Shown piece after piece: positions 9,204 to 20,429 of a stretch of DNA of 64,000 nt (position 1 is its first letter; the number at the start of each line of letters is the position of its first letter). Under the pieces are notes generated by a model that saw only the letters and a list, made by a program, of their open reading frames with translations, did not search any database and was not told the DNA's origin. Where the stretch lies: positions 1 to 64,000 of the forward strand of contig CASDVE010000005.1 of NCBI GenBank assembly GCA_949284175.1, read 5' to 3'. Origin of the DNA: an uncultured Eubacteriales bacterium (GTDB lineage Bacteria > Bacillota > Clostridia > Lachnospirales > Lachnospiraceae). The position numbers were made by a program, and so were the translations under genes.

Positions 9204-9623
9204 TTATTCTTGTCTATATTTTTCTGCAATTTTCTTTTCTGTAAACTCTGCTAATCCAACACTTGCTATAAATGCTATGACCAAACAAGCAAGTGCAAGA
9301 ATATCCGTAAGAGTTGTCCATGGGATATGATCAAAAATAACTGCAATCACATGTAGAAGATATAGAAAATATACAATGCTAAAAATTACTGTGATCGGAA
9401 AATTGCCTCGCTCAATTTTATCTGCATTTGATGGATCACTGTACCATTGCACCATCTTCTTCTTTGTAAGCTCTGCTAATCCAACACTTACAATGAATAC
9501 TATCACCCAAGAAACAACATTATAAATCTCTGCAAGCACGTTGAATGAATCATGTGACAAAAATAAGTTCAGCACAAATACAAAACATCGAAAATATACG
9601 ATTGTAAAAAATACTACTAGCAT
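9204..9623 (-). CDS. Small four-helix membrane protein with internal duplication
   Basis: Unrecognised protein of 139 residues. Two halves of about 65-70 residues repeat each other: each has two hydrophobic segments and ends in a matching cap, SVGLAELTKKKMVQWY near residue 45 and SVGLAEFTEKKIAEKY at the C-terminus. This predicts four membrane helices with charged cytoplasmic caps. The start has GGGGGAGA well placed upstream. No neighbour shares an operon with it. Function unknown; the duplication is seen directly. Confidence 0.6.
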   Translation of the reverse strand: MLVVFFTIVYFRCFVFVLNLFLSHDSFNVLAEIYNVVSWVIVFIVSVGLAELTKKKMVQWYSDPSNADKIERGNFPITVIFSIVYFLYLLHVIAVIFDHIPWTTLTDILALACLVIAFIASVGLAEFTEKKIAEKYRQE

Positions 9624-10004
9624 AAGAATATCTCCCCCTGCTCACATATAACGATAGAAAATACTGTGAACTAATCCAATACAAAATATATAGTTTATGA
9701 AATTTATCTATATAAAGCTATCTTAAGTTTTTCTTAGCTTTCTGCTCATTTCTCATTGTTTCATTCCCTTTGCTTTAAAAAAGAGTCTATCATCTTCCAA
9801 AAATATATTATAAAACATTACAAAATGTTTTTTCACTCGTATAACTTCATTCAACTGTTTATTAACACGATTATTTGGTCACTCATTAATAATACAATAG
9901 CACGACCAAACAGCCATATCAATATCTTTTATGATTTTAGAAGGGTTGTTTATGGCTAATCTCCCAGATAAAATCTAGTTACTAAAAGTGAAGCGAAAGT
10001 TATT
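9624..10004. other. Intergenic stretch, no supported gene
   Basis: About 380 bases of AT-rich sequence. A 67-codon frame on the plus strand (9756-9959) has no ribosome site or recognisable product. I see no RNA gene or clear hairpin. Confidence 0.5.
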
Positions 10005-10859
10005 TCAATAGCCTCTTAATACAGTGAAATCCAAATTATACTCTTTTGCAAGTTTTTCTATATATCTTTTAGCTGACTTATATTCCTCTTTGTTTTCTAA
10101 TATTACATATCCATTATTTTTAGCTAAATAATAATGGATTCTGAAACCTTTATCATAGTATGACACGAAATCGCTTTTATCAGATAGTTGATCAAAAAAT
10201 GGCATAACCATAAAATTATCCAAATTCCATACCCCAAAATCGTCCATATTGATTTTTGTGTTTTTATCTAAAAAGCCAGTCACCACACCAGTCCAAGTCT
10301 TATATAAATAAATAAACTCAATTTTATCTCCTATTTTATAGTAGTCTTTAAAATCATATCCTAAAAATAGTGGAACAATATCGTCTTTTTGTTCAAAATC
10401 AGTATCTTGGAATACTTTCTTATTTAATGTTGGTATTTGACTTTCCTTTCCTAACTGTATTGCATTTACAGGAGTAATCTCTATTTGTTTTCCTTCATAC
10501 TCTACTGTTTGGTTTGTTAAATCTTTGTGTTCATATCCATTTGCTAAGCTAAGCGGTTTATCCCAATGACCGATTAACTCAATAGGATTAGCTTGGAATT
10601 GAATAAATTTATATTTTGAATTATTAACTATTTCATTATTAAAATCTATTAGATCTGTAAGAAAATTGGGTTGAGCATATTTATTCTCCAGCTCTTCCCT
10701 TGTAAAATATTGTGTAGTATATTTATCAATTACTTGAAAATGTGTTTTTATAAAATCATTATCATCTTTCCATTTTTTATAAAGCAAACAACAAATAATA
10801 ATGATTAATATAAGAAGAATATATTTGCACCACCATTTTTTTAAAGTTTTTCGTTGCAT
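10005..10859 (-). CDS. Membrane-anchored extracytoplasmic protein of unknown function
   Basis: From the ATG at 10859 (MQRKTLKKWWCK, GAGAGG nine bases upstream) the product is 284 residues. It has one N-terminal membrane anchor (IILLILIIIICCLLY-like, residues about 12-28) and a large soluble domain with PLFLGYDFKDYYKIGDKIEF and TWTGVVTGFLDKNTKI. That pattern weakly recalls the extracytoplasmic domain of MacB/FtsX-type and bacteriocin-associated permeases, but the C-terminal helices of a permease are absent. It is divergent from a small peptide gene at 11108 and shares with it a perfect inverted repeat at 11002-11050. Role unknown; I infer a function tied to the peptide (processing, export or immunity). 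Confidence 0.6.
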   Translation of the reverse strand: MQRKTLKKWWCKYILLILIIIICCLLYKKWKDDNDFIKTHFQVIDKYTTQYFTREELENKYAQPNFLTDLIDFNNEIVNNSKYKFIQFQANPIELIGHWDKPLSLANGYEHKDLTNQTVEYEGKQIEITPVNAIQLGKESQIPTLNKKVFQDTDFEQKDDIVPLFLGYDFKDYYKIGDKIEFIYLYKTWTGVVTGFLDKNTKINMDDFGVWNLDNFMVMPFFDQLSDKSDFVSYYDKGFRIHYYLAKNNGYVILENKEEYKSAKRYIEKLAKEYNLDFTVLRGY

Positions 10860-10887
10860 TATTGTTAACCTCTCTATTTCAATAACC

Positions 10888-10915
10888 ATGAGAAACACGC
10901 TTTGCGAACTTCTCA
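10888..10915. repeat. Dispersed hairpin repeat, copy 1
   Basis: ATGAGAAACACGCTTTGCG then AACTTCTCA: outer stem GAGAA/TTCTC, inner CGC-TTT-GCG. Same family as 22527, 45010, 63565, 32729 and, more distantly, 20364. It lies in the likely 5' leader of the minus-strand gene ending at 10005. Confidence 0.6.
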
Positions 10916-10977
10916 AATTCATAGGTAGCATCAAATAAAAATGCAAGTATTTTTGCTTAGCTTATGTTTTTTATTAT

Positions 10978-10983
10978 ATTATA
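10978..10983 (-). promoter_or_regulatory. Likely -10 element of the minus-strand divergent promoter
   Basis: TATAAT on the minus strand, 18 bases from the left edge of the 21-bp inverted repeat; a second overlapping TATAAT lies at 10973-10978. No consensus -35 exists; the repeat occupies that place. It would drive the gene ending at 10005 with a leader of about 110 bases. Confidence 0.45.
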
Positions 10984-11001
10984 TCAACAAATCCTCTTTC
11001 T

Positions 11002-11050
11002 GTATGTGACGTTTTTGGAAAAACTAAAATTTTCCAAAAACGTCACATAC
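11002..11050. promoter_or_regulatory. Perfect 21-bp inverted repeat between divergent promoters (putative operator)
   Basis: Left arm 11002-11022 begins GTATGTGACGTTTTTGG; the right arm 11030-11050 is its exact complement, around a 7-base loop. It lies 17 bases before a TATAAT on the plus strand and 18 bases before a TATAAT on the minus strand, covering both -35 positions. Neither side has a T tract, so a terminator is unlikely. I infer an activator or repressor site, plausibly for the TPR regulator next door. Confidence 0.55.
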
Positions 11051-11067
11051 TATTTTCTTATTTGTTT

Positions 11068-11073
11068 TATAAT
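11068..11073 (+). promoter_or_regulatory. Likely -10 element for the small peptide gene
   Basis: Perfect TATAAT 34 bases before the small gene's ATG; the -35 position (11045-11050, ACATAC) is not consensus and falls in the inverted repeat, suggesting an activator-dependent promoter. Confidence 0.45.
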
Positions 11074-11107
11074 AAATATTATCAAATACTTATTTGGAGG
11101 TATCTAT

Positions 11108-11239
11108 ATGCAAAAGAAAACTATTATACCACTATTGCTATCCCTACTATTAGGAATCACTTTTCTTTCTTCTGATAATTTTCCTGATGAGCATTCCATA
11201 AATCAATCCCTATATTCTCTTTATAATACTTCCTTATAA
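11108..11239 (+). CDS. Putative secreted signalling peptide precursor (43 residues)
   Basis: Small gene starting at an ATG with GGAGG seven bases upstream. The peptide has a basic start (MQKK), a hydrophobic core TIIPLLLSLLLGITFLS, and a short polar tail ending SLYSLYNTSL. This is the layout of Phr/PapR/SHP-type pheromone precursors. It converges on the large HTH-TPR regulator gene and overlaps its 3' end by about 80 bases, and it diverges from the membrane-anchored protein gene. A TATAAT and a perfect inverted repeat lie upstream. No known family is recognised from sequence; the pheromone role is inference from architecture and context. Confidence 0.5.
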   Translation: MQKKTIIPLLLSLLLGITFLSSDNFPDEHSINQSLYSLYNTSL

Positions 11240-11588
11240 TTTCACTTAATTCACACTGGTTTAATAAATTCAGAATCCAAAATGCTTGTTCATAATAGAA
11301 ATAAGCCTTTTCTTTCTCTCCCCTATAATGTTCTAATATCCAACCCTTTAAATTAAAAAATCTTCCTATCCTATCACCTCGTTCCACCTTTTTTGATAAC
11401 TGAATTGCTCTTTCATAAAATACTTCTACCTGTTCAATGTTTCCTAATTCCTCCATTGCTTTTGCCAAATTTGATAATATCAATATAATATTATGATAAT
11501 AAAAGATAGAATCAACCTTACTTTCATCATAGTGACTTAATAATTCTATTCGTAAATCTAGTGCTTCTCGTTTTTTTCCCCATTTCAT
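11157..11588 (-). pseudogene. C-terminal TPR part of the regulator, in another frame after an A7 run
   Basis: This frame continues the regulator encoded at 11527-12999. The upstream frame reads ...YEMGKK then TRSTRF and stops soon; this frame reads ...WGKKREALDLRIELLSHYDES and then TPR-like helices (AMEELGNIEQVEVFYERAIQLSKK). Dropping one A from the run of seven A at 11571-11577 (minus strand) joins them into one protein of about 614 residues. No ribosome site precedes it, so it is not likely an independent gene. It could be a true mutation, a slippage switch or an assembly error. Confidence 0.6.
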
Positions 11589-12999
11589 ACATTATGACAC
11601 TAATAGAATTAATAATATAAACCTCTTGACTTGTTAGATAAGAATTTACTAAATCAAATTTCTTTGGCTTTGTTAAATAAAGGGCATGTTTTAATCTCTC
11701 TTTGAATTCTTCTTCATCAATCTCTTTCTGACTATACTGTACTACTCCCATATGATATTCAAAAAACTGCTTATTAATCACAGAATCTTCCAGAGAACAT
11801 GTTTTTATTTTTTCTAATAATTCTCTAACCTTTCCCCACTCCATTCTTTTCCACCATAATTTCATCTGTCTTTCTAATTCTAGTGCTCTAAAATCCACTG
11901 TCCGCAATACACTATCATACACTTCCGAATCTATTCCAAACCTTTGTTTTATCTCCTTTAACTTTTTATAATTTACTTTTCTTTTCCCACTTTCTATTCT
12001 TGATATACTCTCTCTTGCATACATATCATCTGCTAATTTTTGTTGTGACATTTGATAGGTATGACGGATCCCCTTTATCACTTCCCAATCTAAAGAAATT
12101 TGTCTTACTGTATTTCCAATCAAATAATTCTCTTCCTTTTTTTGTCCTCCTTCTTCATAAAGGAAACACAATGCTTTATGGATTTGATGGAGCCTATATT
12201 TCTCTTTTATATCCACTTGTATATACTGATAGATTTCTCGTAATAACTTTATATGTTCCAATAATCCATACAATATAAAATTCTTTGTGAGCAGATCTAT
12301 ACTTTCTTGGCACACTTTCCTAGCACTATTATATTGCTGTCTTTCCATATAAAATTTTATAATGTCTACTGTAATTCTAGGATAAATACTAGCTTTTATT
12401 TCCTCATCTTCAATTTTATCACCCACATATTGCTTCATCTGTTCCAAAAACTGATAATACTTTTTTTTTGCTTTCTTTGTCTTTTCTCCAAACTCATATT
12501 GTAGCTGTTCAAATAAAATAAGCAACTTAATTTCTTCTGCACCTAAAATCACACCCTCATAAAACCCATCTGGTATCGTGTATTCTATACTTTTTTGCAA
12601 CAATAAAACCGCTTCTCTTTTATCCCCAATATAAAATTCAACCATGGCTCGAACATAGAAGACATATTGTTGGTGACATGAATATCCCTTTCCTTTTTTT
12701 TCATAGGAACATAAAAGCTCTTCTATTTCTTCATAATACTTATCCCGTAATCTCTCTTCAATTTCATATCGTAATCTACATAACTCATAATCCCTTTGTG
12801 CTAAAATATACTCAAATTTTTCTGTTGAAATTCCAAGCCTATCCAAAATTCTCTCCATCAAAAAATAATTTAATATCTTTTCTCCTACAAATACTTTGGA
12901 TAATTCACTTGGAGAACATAGTCCTTTGCATAACTCTTTTTTCTTGATCTTCTTTTCTTCAATTCGATTCCAAATAAAACTCCCTATTCCTAAACCCAT
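11527..12999 (-). CDS. Double-HTH, TPR-type transcriptional regulator (frameshifted)
   Basis: Start at 12999 has AAGGAG six bases upstream. A degenerate N-terminal HTH (about residues 5-60) is followed by TPR-like helices (YVRAMVEFYIGDKREAVLLLQKSIEY; each about 34 residues), then a second, canonical XRE HTH near residues 300-360 (GIRHTYQMSQQKLADDMYA and SISRIESGKRKV), then more TPR helices that continue in another frame after 11577. XRE plus TPR is the build of RRNPP regulators (Rgg, PlcR, PrgX, Rap), which sense imported peptides in the cytoplasm. The convergent small secreted-peptide gene fits that. The peptide-sensing role is inferred. Family level is fairly certain. Confidence 0.65.
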   Translation of the reverse strand: MGLGIGSFIWNRIEEKKIKKKELCKGLCSPSELSKVFVGEKILNYFLMERILDRLGISTEKFEYILAQRDYELCRLRYEIEERLRDKYYEEIEELLCSYEKKGKGYSCHQQYVFYVRAMVEFYIGDKREAVLLLQKSIEYTIPDGFYEGVILGAEEIKLLILFEQLQYEFGEKTKKAKKKYYQFLEQMKQYVGDKIEDEEIKASIYPRITVDIIKFYMERQQYNSARKVCQESIDLLTKNFILYGLLEHIKLLREIYQYIQVDIKEKYRLHQIHKALCFLYEEGGQKKEENYLIGNTVRQISLDWEVIKGIRHTYQMSQQKLADDMYARESISRIESGKRKVNYKKLKEIKQRFGIDSEVYDSVLRTVDFRALELERQMKLWWKRMEWGKVRELLEKIKTCSLEDSVINKQFFEYHMGVVQYSQKEIDEEEFKERLKHALYLTKPKKFDLVNSYLTSQEVYIINSISVIMYEMGKKTRSTRFTNRIIKSL

Positions 13000-13186
13000 A
13001 GTTTTCTCCTTATACCTTAACTAAAAGTATATTGTGTAAGTTTTTTATTGCTATTTTACAATTATCTTATAAATGATAAAAAATATTTTCAATGACTATT
13101 AGGATGAAATCAAATATTAACTCTAGTTTTGCTAATTCTATATTTTTATCTTTTCTACAACGAATAGATGTATTTTCTTACTATCC

Positions 13187-13226
13187 AAAAAAGAGGGAGC
13201 CCTCTTTTTTGGGACTCCCTCTTTTT
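13187..13226 (-). terminator. gyrA intrinsic terminator
   Basis: Minus strand AAAGAGGGAG and CTCCCTCTTT arms with inner CCC/GGG, followed by six T, about ten bases after the gyrA stop codon. Confidence 0.85.
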
Positions 13227-13236
13227 CTTTGAAAGA

Positions 13237-15714
13237 TTATTCTTCTATTTCTTCTTCTGTTTCTTCCGTTGCACTTTCTCTTACTTTTGCAATGCTTGCA
13301 ACTGTAATGTCATCCGCCATATTGATGAGTTTGACACCAGAAGTAATTCTTCCAAGTTCGGAAATATCTTTTACTTCTAAGCGAATCACAATTCCTTGTG
13401 TTGTAATGATCATAACTTCGCTATCTTCATCAACGGCTTTGACGCCAACAACATTTCCAGTTTTCTCAAGGATCTTATAACATTTTACACCTTTTCCGCC
13501 ACGACGCTGTGGTGTAAATTCATCCATGCTTGTGCGTTTACCCATACCATATTCAGATACGATTAACAATGCACTTCCTTGTGTATTCAACTGCATACCG
13601 ATGACCTCATCTCCTTCTGATAAGTTCATACCGATAACACCCATAGAAGCACGTCCTGTTTCACGCACATCGGTTTCGTGGAAACGAATGCACTGACCAA
13701 GTTTTGTAACAAGGATAATATCTTTTTCATTATCCGTTGTTTTTACTTCAATCAGTTCATCGCCTTCTCTTAAATTAATGGCAACTAAACCAGATTTTCT
13801 AATGTTGGCATATTCTTTGATGGATGTCTTCTTCACAATTCCATTTTTCGTTGCCATCATTAAGAAATGTCCTTCATCGTATTCTTGAATTGGAATAACA
13901 GCAGTAATCTTTTCATTTGGCATAAGCTGTAATAAGTTTACGATTGCTGTTCCTCTGGCTGTACGACTGGATTCTGGAATCTCATATCCCTTTAACCGAT
14001 ATACTCTTCCCATATTGGTGAAGAACATAATATAGTGATGGGTTGTTGTCATAAAGAGTTCTTCAATGAAGTCCTCATCAATGGTCTGCATTCCTTTAAT
14101 ACCTTTACCACCACGATTCTGACTCTTGAAATTATCAATGGTCATTCTCTTAATATAGCCGAGTTTTGTCATGGCAATCACAGTATCTTCTCTCGGAATC
14201 AGATCTTCAATTGTAATATCTTCATCATCGAATCCAATATCCGTTCTTCTGCTATCACCATATTTTTCTTTTGTGATAAGAATTTCTTCACGAATCACTC
14301 GTAATAATTTCTTCTCATCGCCAAGAATTGCTTTTAATTCTGCAATTTTTTCCATCAATTCACGATATTCGCTTTCTAAGCGATCTCTTTCCAATCCTGT
14401 AAGAGCCTTTAATCGCATATCCACGATGGCTTGGGATTGGGCATCGGATAATCCAAAGCGGTCGATTAAGTTTGCTTTTGCCTCTGCCACATTTTTAGAA
14501 GAACGAATGATCTGAATCACTTCGTCAATGTGATCTAAGGCTTTTAACAATCCCTCTAAAATATGAGCTCTTTCTTCCGCCTTATTTAATTCATACTGGG
14601 TTCTTCTTGTAATAACTTCTTTTTGATGCTCCAAATAATAATAAATCATATCATGGAGATTTAACACTTTTGGTTCATTATTAACAAGGGCTAACATATT
14701 AACCCCAAAGGTATCCTGCATTTGAGTGTGCTTATAGAGCTGGTTCAATAACACATTGGCATTGACATCTTTACGAAGCTCAATACAAATACGCATACCA
14801 TTTCTATCGGATTCATCTCGAAGTTCTGTAATTCCTTCGATTTTTTTATCTTTTACAAGCCCTGCAATCTTTTCAATCAACTTGGCTTTATTAACCATAT
14901 ATGGCAGTTCTGTTACAACAATACGCTGTTTTCCACCGCTCATTGGTTCGATGTCTGTTACCGCACGAACCTTAATTTTACCACGACCTGTGCGGTATGC
15001 TTCTTCAATCCCTCTTCTTCCAAGAATGGTTGCTCCTGTTGGGAAGTCTGGGCCTGTGACGATTTCTAAAAGCTCTTCCATCGTCGTTTCTCGCTCTTCC
15101 ATAATTTGATTATCAATGAGCTTTACAACTGCATCCACAATCTCATTTAGGTTATGTGGTGGAATATTTGTCGCCATACCAACGGCAATACCAGATGTAC
15201 CATTTACTAAAAGGTTTGGATAACGAGCTGGTAACACCACTGGTTCTTTCTCAGATTCATCAAAGTTTGGAGCAAAGTCCACCGTATTTTTATTAATATC
15301 AGCAAGCATTTCCATAGAAATTTTACTAAGTCTTGCCTCTGTATAACGCATGGCCGCTGCCCCATCTCCATCGACAGAACCAAAGTTTCCATGTCCATCA
15401 ATTAAAGGGTATCTTGTTGACCACTGCTGAGCCAATTTTACTAATGCTTCATAGATAGAACTATCACCATGTGGATGGTATTTACCCATCGTATCACCGA
15501 CAATACGCGCACATTTACGGTGTGGTTTGTCAGGTCCATTATTCAGTTCGATCATTGCATATAAAATTCTTCTTTGTACGGGCTTTAAACCATCTCTTAC
15601 ATCTGGTAAAGCTCTCGCTGCGATAACGCTCATTGCATAGTCGATATAGGAGCTTTCCATTTTCTCCACAAGATCGACTTCTTGAACTTTATCGAAGATT
15701 GTACTATCGTCCAT
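13237..15714 (-). CDS. gyrA: DNA gyrase subunit A
   Basis: 825-residue breakage-reunion subunit of DNA gyrase, which introduces negative supercoils with GyrB. The N-terminus [17 protein letters not shown] and the catalytic tyrosine in MRYTEARLS (about residue 124) are present. The GyrA box QRRGGKG in the C-terminal beta-pinwheel (about residue 735) separates it from ParC. The acidic tail [10 protein letters not shown] is typical. It follows gyrB by about 18 bases on the minus strand and ends at a strong terminator. Confidence 0.98.
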   Translation of the reverse strand: MDDSTIFDKVQEVDLVEKMESSYIDYAMSVIAARALPDVRDGLKPVQRRILYAMIELNNGPDKPHRKCARIVGDTMGKYHPHGDSSIYEALVKLAQQWSTRYPLIDGHGNFGSVDGDGAAAMRYTEARLSKISMEMLADINKNTVDFAPNFDESEKEPVVLPARYPNLLVNGTSGIAVGMATNIPPHNLNEIVDAVVKLIDNQIMEERETTMEELLEIVTGPDFPTGATILGRRGIEEAYRTGRGKIKVRAVTDIEPMSGGKQRIVVTELPYMVNKAKLIEKIAGLVKDKKIEGITELRDESDRNGMRICIELRKDVNANVLLNQLYKHTQMQDTFGVNMLALVNNEPKVLNLHDMIYYYLEHQKEVITRRTQYELNKAEERAHILEGLLKALDHIDEVIQIIRSSKNVAEAKANLIDRFGLSDAQSQAIVDMRLKALTGLERDRLESEYRELMEKIAELKAILGDEKKLLRVIREEILITKEKYGDSRRTDIGFDDEDITIEDLIPREDTVIAMTKLGYIKRMTIDNFKSQNRGGKGIKGMQTIDEDFIEELFMTTTHHYIMFFTNMGRVYRLKGYEIPESSRTARGTAIVNLLQLMPNEKITAVIPIQEYDEGHFLMMATKNGIVKKTSIKEYANIRKSGLVAINLREGDELIEVKTTDNEKDIILVTKLGQCIRFHETDVRETGRASMGVIGMNLSEGDEVIGMQLNTQGSALLIVSEYGMGKRTSMDEFTPQRRGGKGVKCYKILEKTGNVVGVKAVDEDSEVMIITTQGIVIRLEVKDISELGRITSGVKLINMADDITVASIAKVRESATEETEEEIEE

Positions 15715-15731
15715 ATTGTCCTCCTAGCCTA

Positions 15732-18736
<3,005 letters not shown>

Positions 18737-18747
18737 AGTATCACCAT

Positions 18748-18957
18748 TTATTTCTGAATTTTAATCGTTTGACCTTCAAACTCAACGACATCTCCATCAT
18801 ATAATTTTTTTCCACGCTGTGTGCAAACATCACCATTGACAGATACCTGACCATCTTGAATCACGATCTTTGCTTCTACTCCTGATCCAACGAGATTTCC
18901 TGCTTTTAACGCCTGTCCGAGTTTGATAAATTCATCTCTTAATGTAATTACTTCCAT
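18748..18957 (-). CDS. yaaA: S4-domain RNA-binding protein (YaaA/RlbA)
   Basis: 69-residue protein made almost wholly of an S4 RNA-binding domain: FIKLGQALKAGNLVGSGVEAK, then VSVNGDVCTQRGKKLYDGD. Its place between dnaN and recF is the conserved position of B. subtilis yaaA. The exact function is not established; a ribosome-related role is usually assumed. Confidence 0.93.
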   Translation of the reverse strand: MEVITLRDEFIKLGQALKAGNLVGSGVEAKIVIQDGQVSVNGDVCTQRGKKLYDGDVVEFEGQTIKIQK

Positions 18958-18981
18958 ATTTCCTACTTTCTGCTGACTCTT

Positions 18982-20097
18982 TTATACATTGGCAGCTACA
19001 TTGAAATTAACTGGTAAAATCAAATAAATATAACTTTCTTTATCGTCTTTAATAAAACAAGGTGCCTTTGGATTCACCAAGTAAATAGTGATTTCTTCGT
19101 CATCAATAACACGAAGAGCATCCATTAAAAATTTTGGATTAAATCCAATTAAAATATCCTTACCTTCTTGTTGAATCACAATGTCCTCTTTCATAGAACC
19201 GATGTTGGACTGAATTTTTAGTTCCATATTGGCATCTTCAATATGAATAATAATTGGCTTTTTATCGGATTCTCGAATCAACAAGGAAGCACGATCAATA
19301 CAATCTAAAAATTCTTTTTTGTTAATGCGAATTTTTGTTTCATAATCACTAGATAACATCTGACTAATTCGATAATATTCCCCTTCTAATAGACGGGAAA
19401 CGACTTTTGTTGAATCAAATTCGAATAAAATATGTTTTGCTGTAAAATAAATACGAACATCTTTATCCGCATCGCCAGATAAGATTTTGCTAATATCACT
19501 GAGTGTCTTTCCTGGAACAACAACTTTGACAGAATCATAACTTTCTTTTAGTTCAATGTTGCGGATAGAAATGCGATGTCCGTCCAGAGAAACTACATTC
19601 AATCTCTCTCCATTGACCTCAAATAACTCACCCGTCATCAACTTGTTGTTTTCATTATCCGAAATGGAAAAAATTGTTTGGCGAATCACTTCTTTTAATG
19701 TGAACTGGGATAATGTAATAAATTTTTCTCGTTCCACTTCTGGTAAATAAGAAAAATCATCCCCAGACTTTCCAGAAATATTGAATTTGGCTTTTTCACA
19801 ACGAATCATCGCCTGATATGTTTCATTTGTTTCAATGGTAACATCGTTATCGGGAAGTTTTCTCACAATTTCAGAGAATAATTTCGCATCCAGTGCAATT
19901 TTTCCTTCTTCTAAAATTTCACCTTCTACAATTGTTTCAATTCCAAGTTCCATATCGTTAGCGGTTAATTTGATCTCATGGTTTTTTGCTTCGATCAAAA
20001 TACATTCTAAAATTGGTAGGGTTGTTTTATTGGATACTGCTTTTAAAGCGATCGAAACACCATACAATAATTTTGATTTTGGACAAATAATTTTCAT
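18982..20097 (-). CDS. dnaN: DNA polymerase III sliding clamp (beta subunit)
   Basis: 371-residue beta clamp, a ring dimer that tethers DNA polymerase III and other proteins. The N-terminal MKIICPKSKLLYGVSIALKAVSNKTT and C-terminal LPVNFN end are family-typical, and the length is normal for three clamp domains. It is downstream of dnaA, separated by 330 bases that hold part of oriC. Confidence 0.97.
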   Translation of the reverse strand: MKIICPKSKLLYGVSIALKAVSNKTTLPILECILIEAKNHEIKLTANDMELGIETIVEGEILEEGKIALDAKLFSEIVRKLPDNDVTIETNETYQAMIRCEKAKFNISGKSGDDFSYLPEVEREKFITLSQFTLKEVIRQTIFSISDNENNKLMTGELFEVNGERLNVVSLDGHRISIRNIELKESYDSVKVVVPGKTLSDISKILSGDADKDVRIYFTAKHILFEFDSTKVVSRLLEGEYYRISQMLSSDYETKIRINKKEFLDCIDRASLLIRESDKKPIIIHIEDANMELKIQSNIGSMKEDIVIQQEGKDILIGFNPKFLMDALRVIDDEEITIYLVNPKAPCFIKDDKESYIYLILPVNFNVAANV

Positions 20098-20190
20098 ATT
20101 GTGTATAACTCCTTTCGGGGATAAATAGATAGATATATATAAATAAATTTCGTAGTCTTAGTAGTAGTAGCTGTTAAAATGTTAATAAGA

Positions 20191-20224
20191 CGGGGGATCC
20201 CTCAAAAATGCGGGGGATCCCTCA
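20191..20224. repeat. GC-rich 20-bp-period direct repeat in oriC
   Basis: Two copies of CGGGGGATCCCTCA spaced exactly 20 bases apart, each with the palindrome GGGATCCC. They stand out in an AT-rich origin between the DnaA boxes and the DnaA-trios. Confidence 0.85.
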
Positions 20225-20363
20225 TAGGATAACCTTGTGGATAACTCGATCATAACTGGATCATAAAATTTTAGTTGTCCACATCGGTAAATACGTGATC
20301 AATTCATACACAGAAAAATAACATCTTATACACAGTCCATTGTGCATAAAATGTTGCACAAAT

Positions 20364-20394
20364 GATGAAAAACTCGCAGAGCGAGTTTTTCATC
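20364..20394. repeat. Hairpin after dnaA, divergent relative of the dispersed repeat
   Basis: GATGAAAAACTCGC-AGA-GCGAGTTTTTCATC is a perfect hairpin. Its TTCATCGTTTT flank resembles copy 22527. It may also terminate dnaA transcription on the minus strand. Confidence 0.6.
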
Positions 20395-20429
20395 GTTTTG
20401 ACGTATATTTTCGCGTAAATGTAAGAAGA

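Larger units (their letters stand above)
20098..20429. other. oriC: oriC, dnaA-dnaN intergenic half: DnaA boxes, DnaA-trios, AT-rich unwinding region
   Basis: Read from dnaA to dnaN (minus strand): DnaA boxes at 20341-20349 (TTATGCACA complement), 20326-20334 (TTATACACA) and 20236-20244 (TTATCCACA on minus), then two GC-rich 14-base direct repeats (20191-20204, 20211-20224, CGGGGGATCCCTCA), then a DnaA-trio tract CTACTACTACTA (20158-20171), then AT-rich TATATATATC-like DNA (20120-20150). The order matches the B. subtilis basal unwinding system. The hairpin at 20364-20394 follows the dnaA stop. Confidence 0.8.

Noticed and set aside
10964..11107. Longer version of the small peptide gene
   Set aside because: It would read through the inverted repeat and the promoter; the ATG at 11108 has its own good ribosome site.
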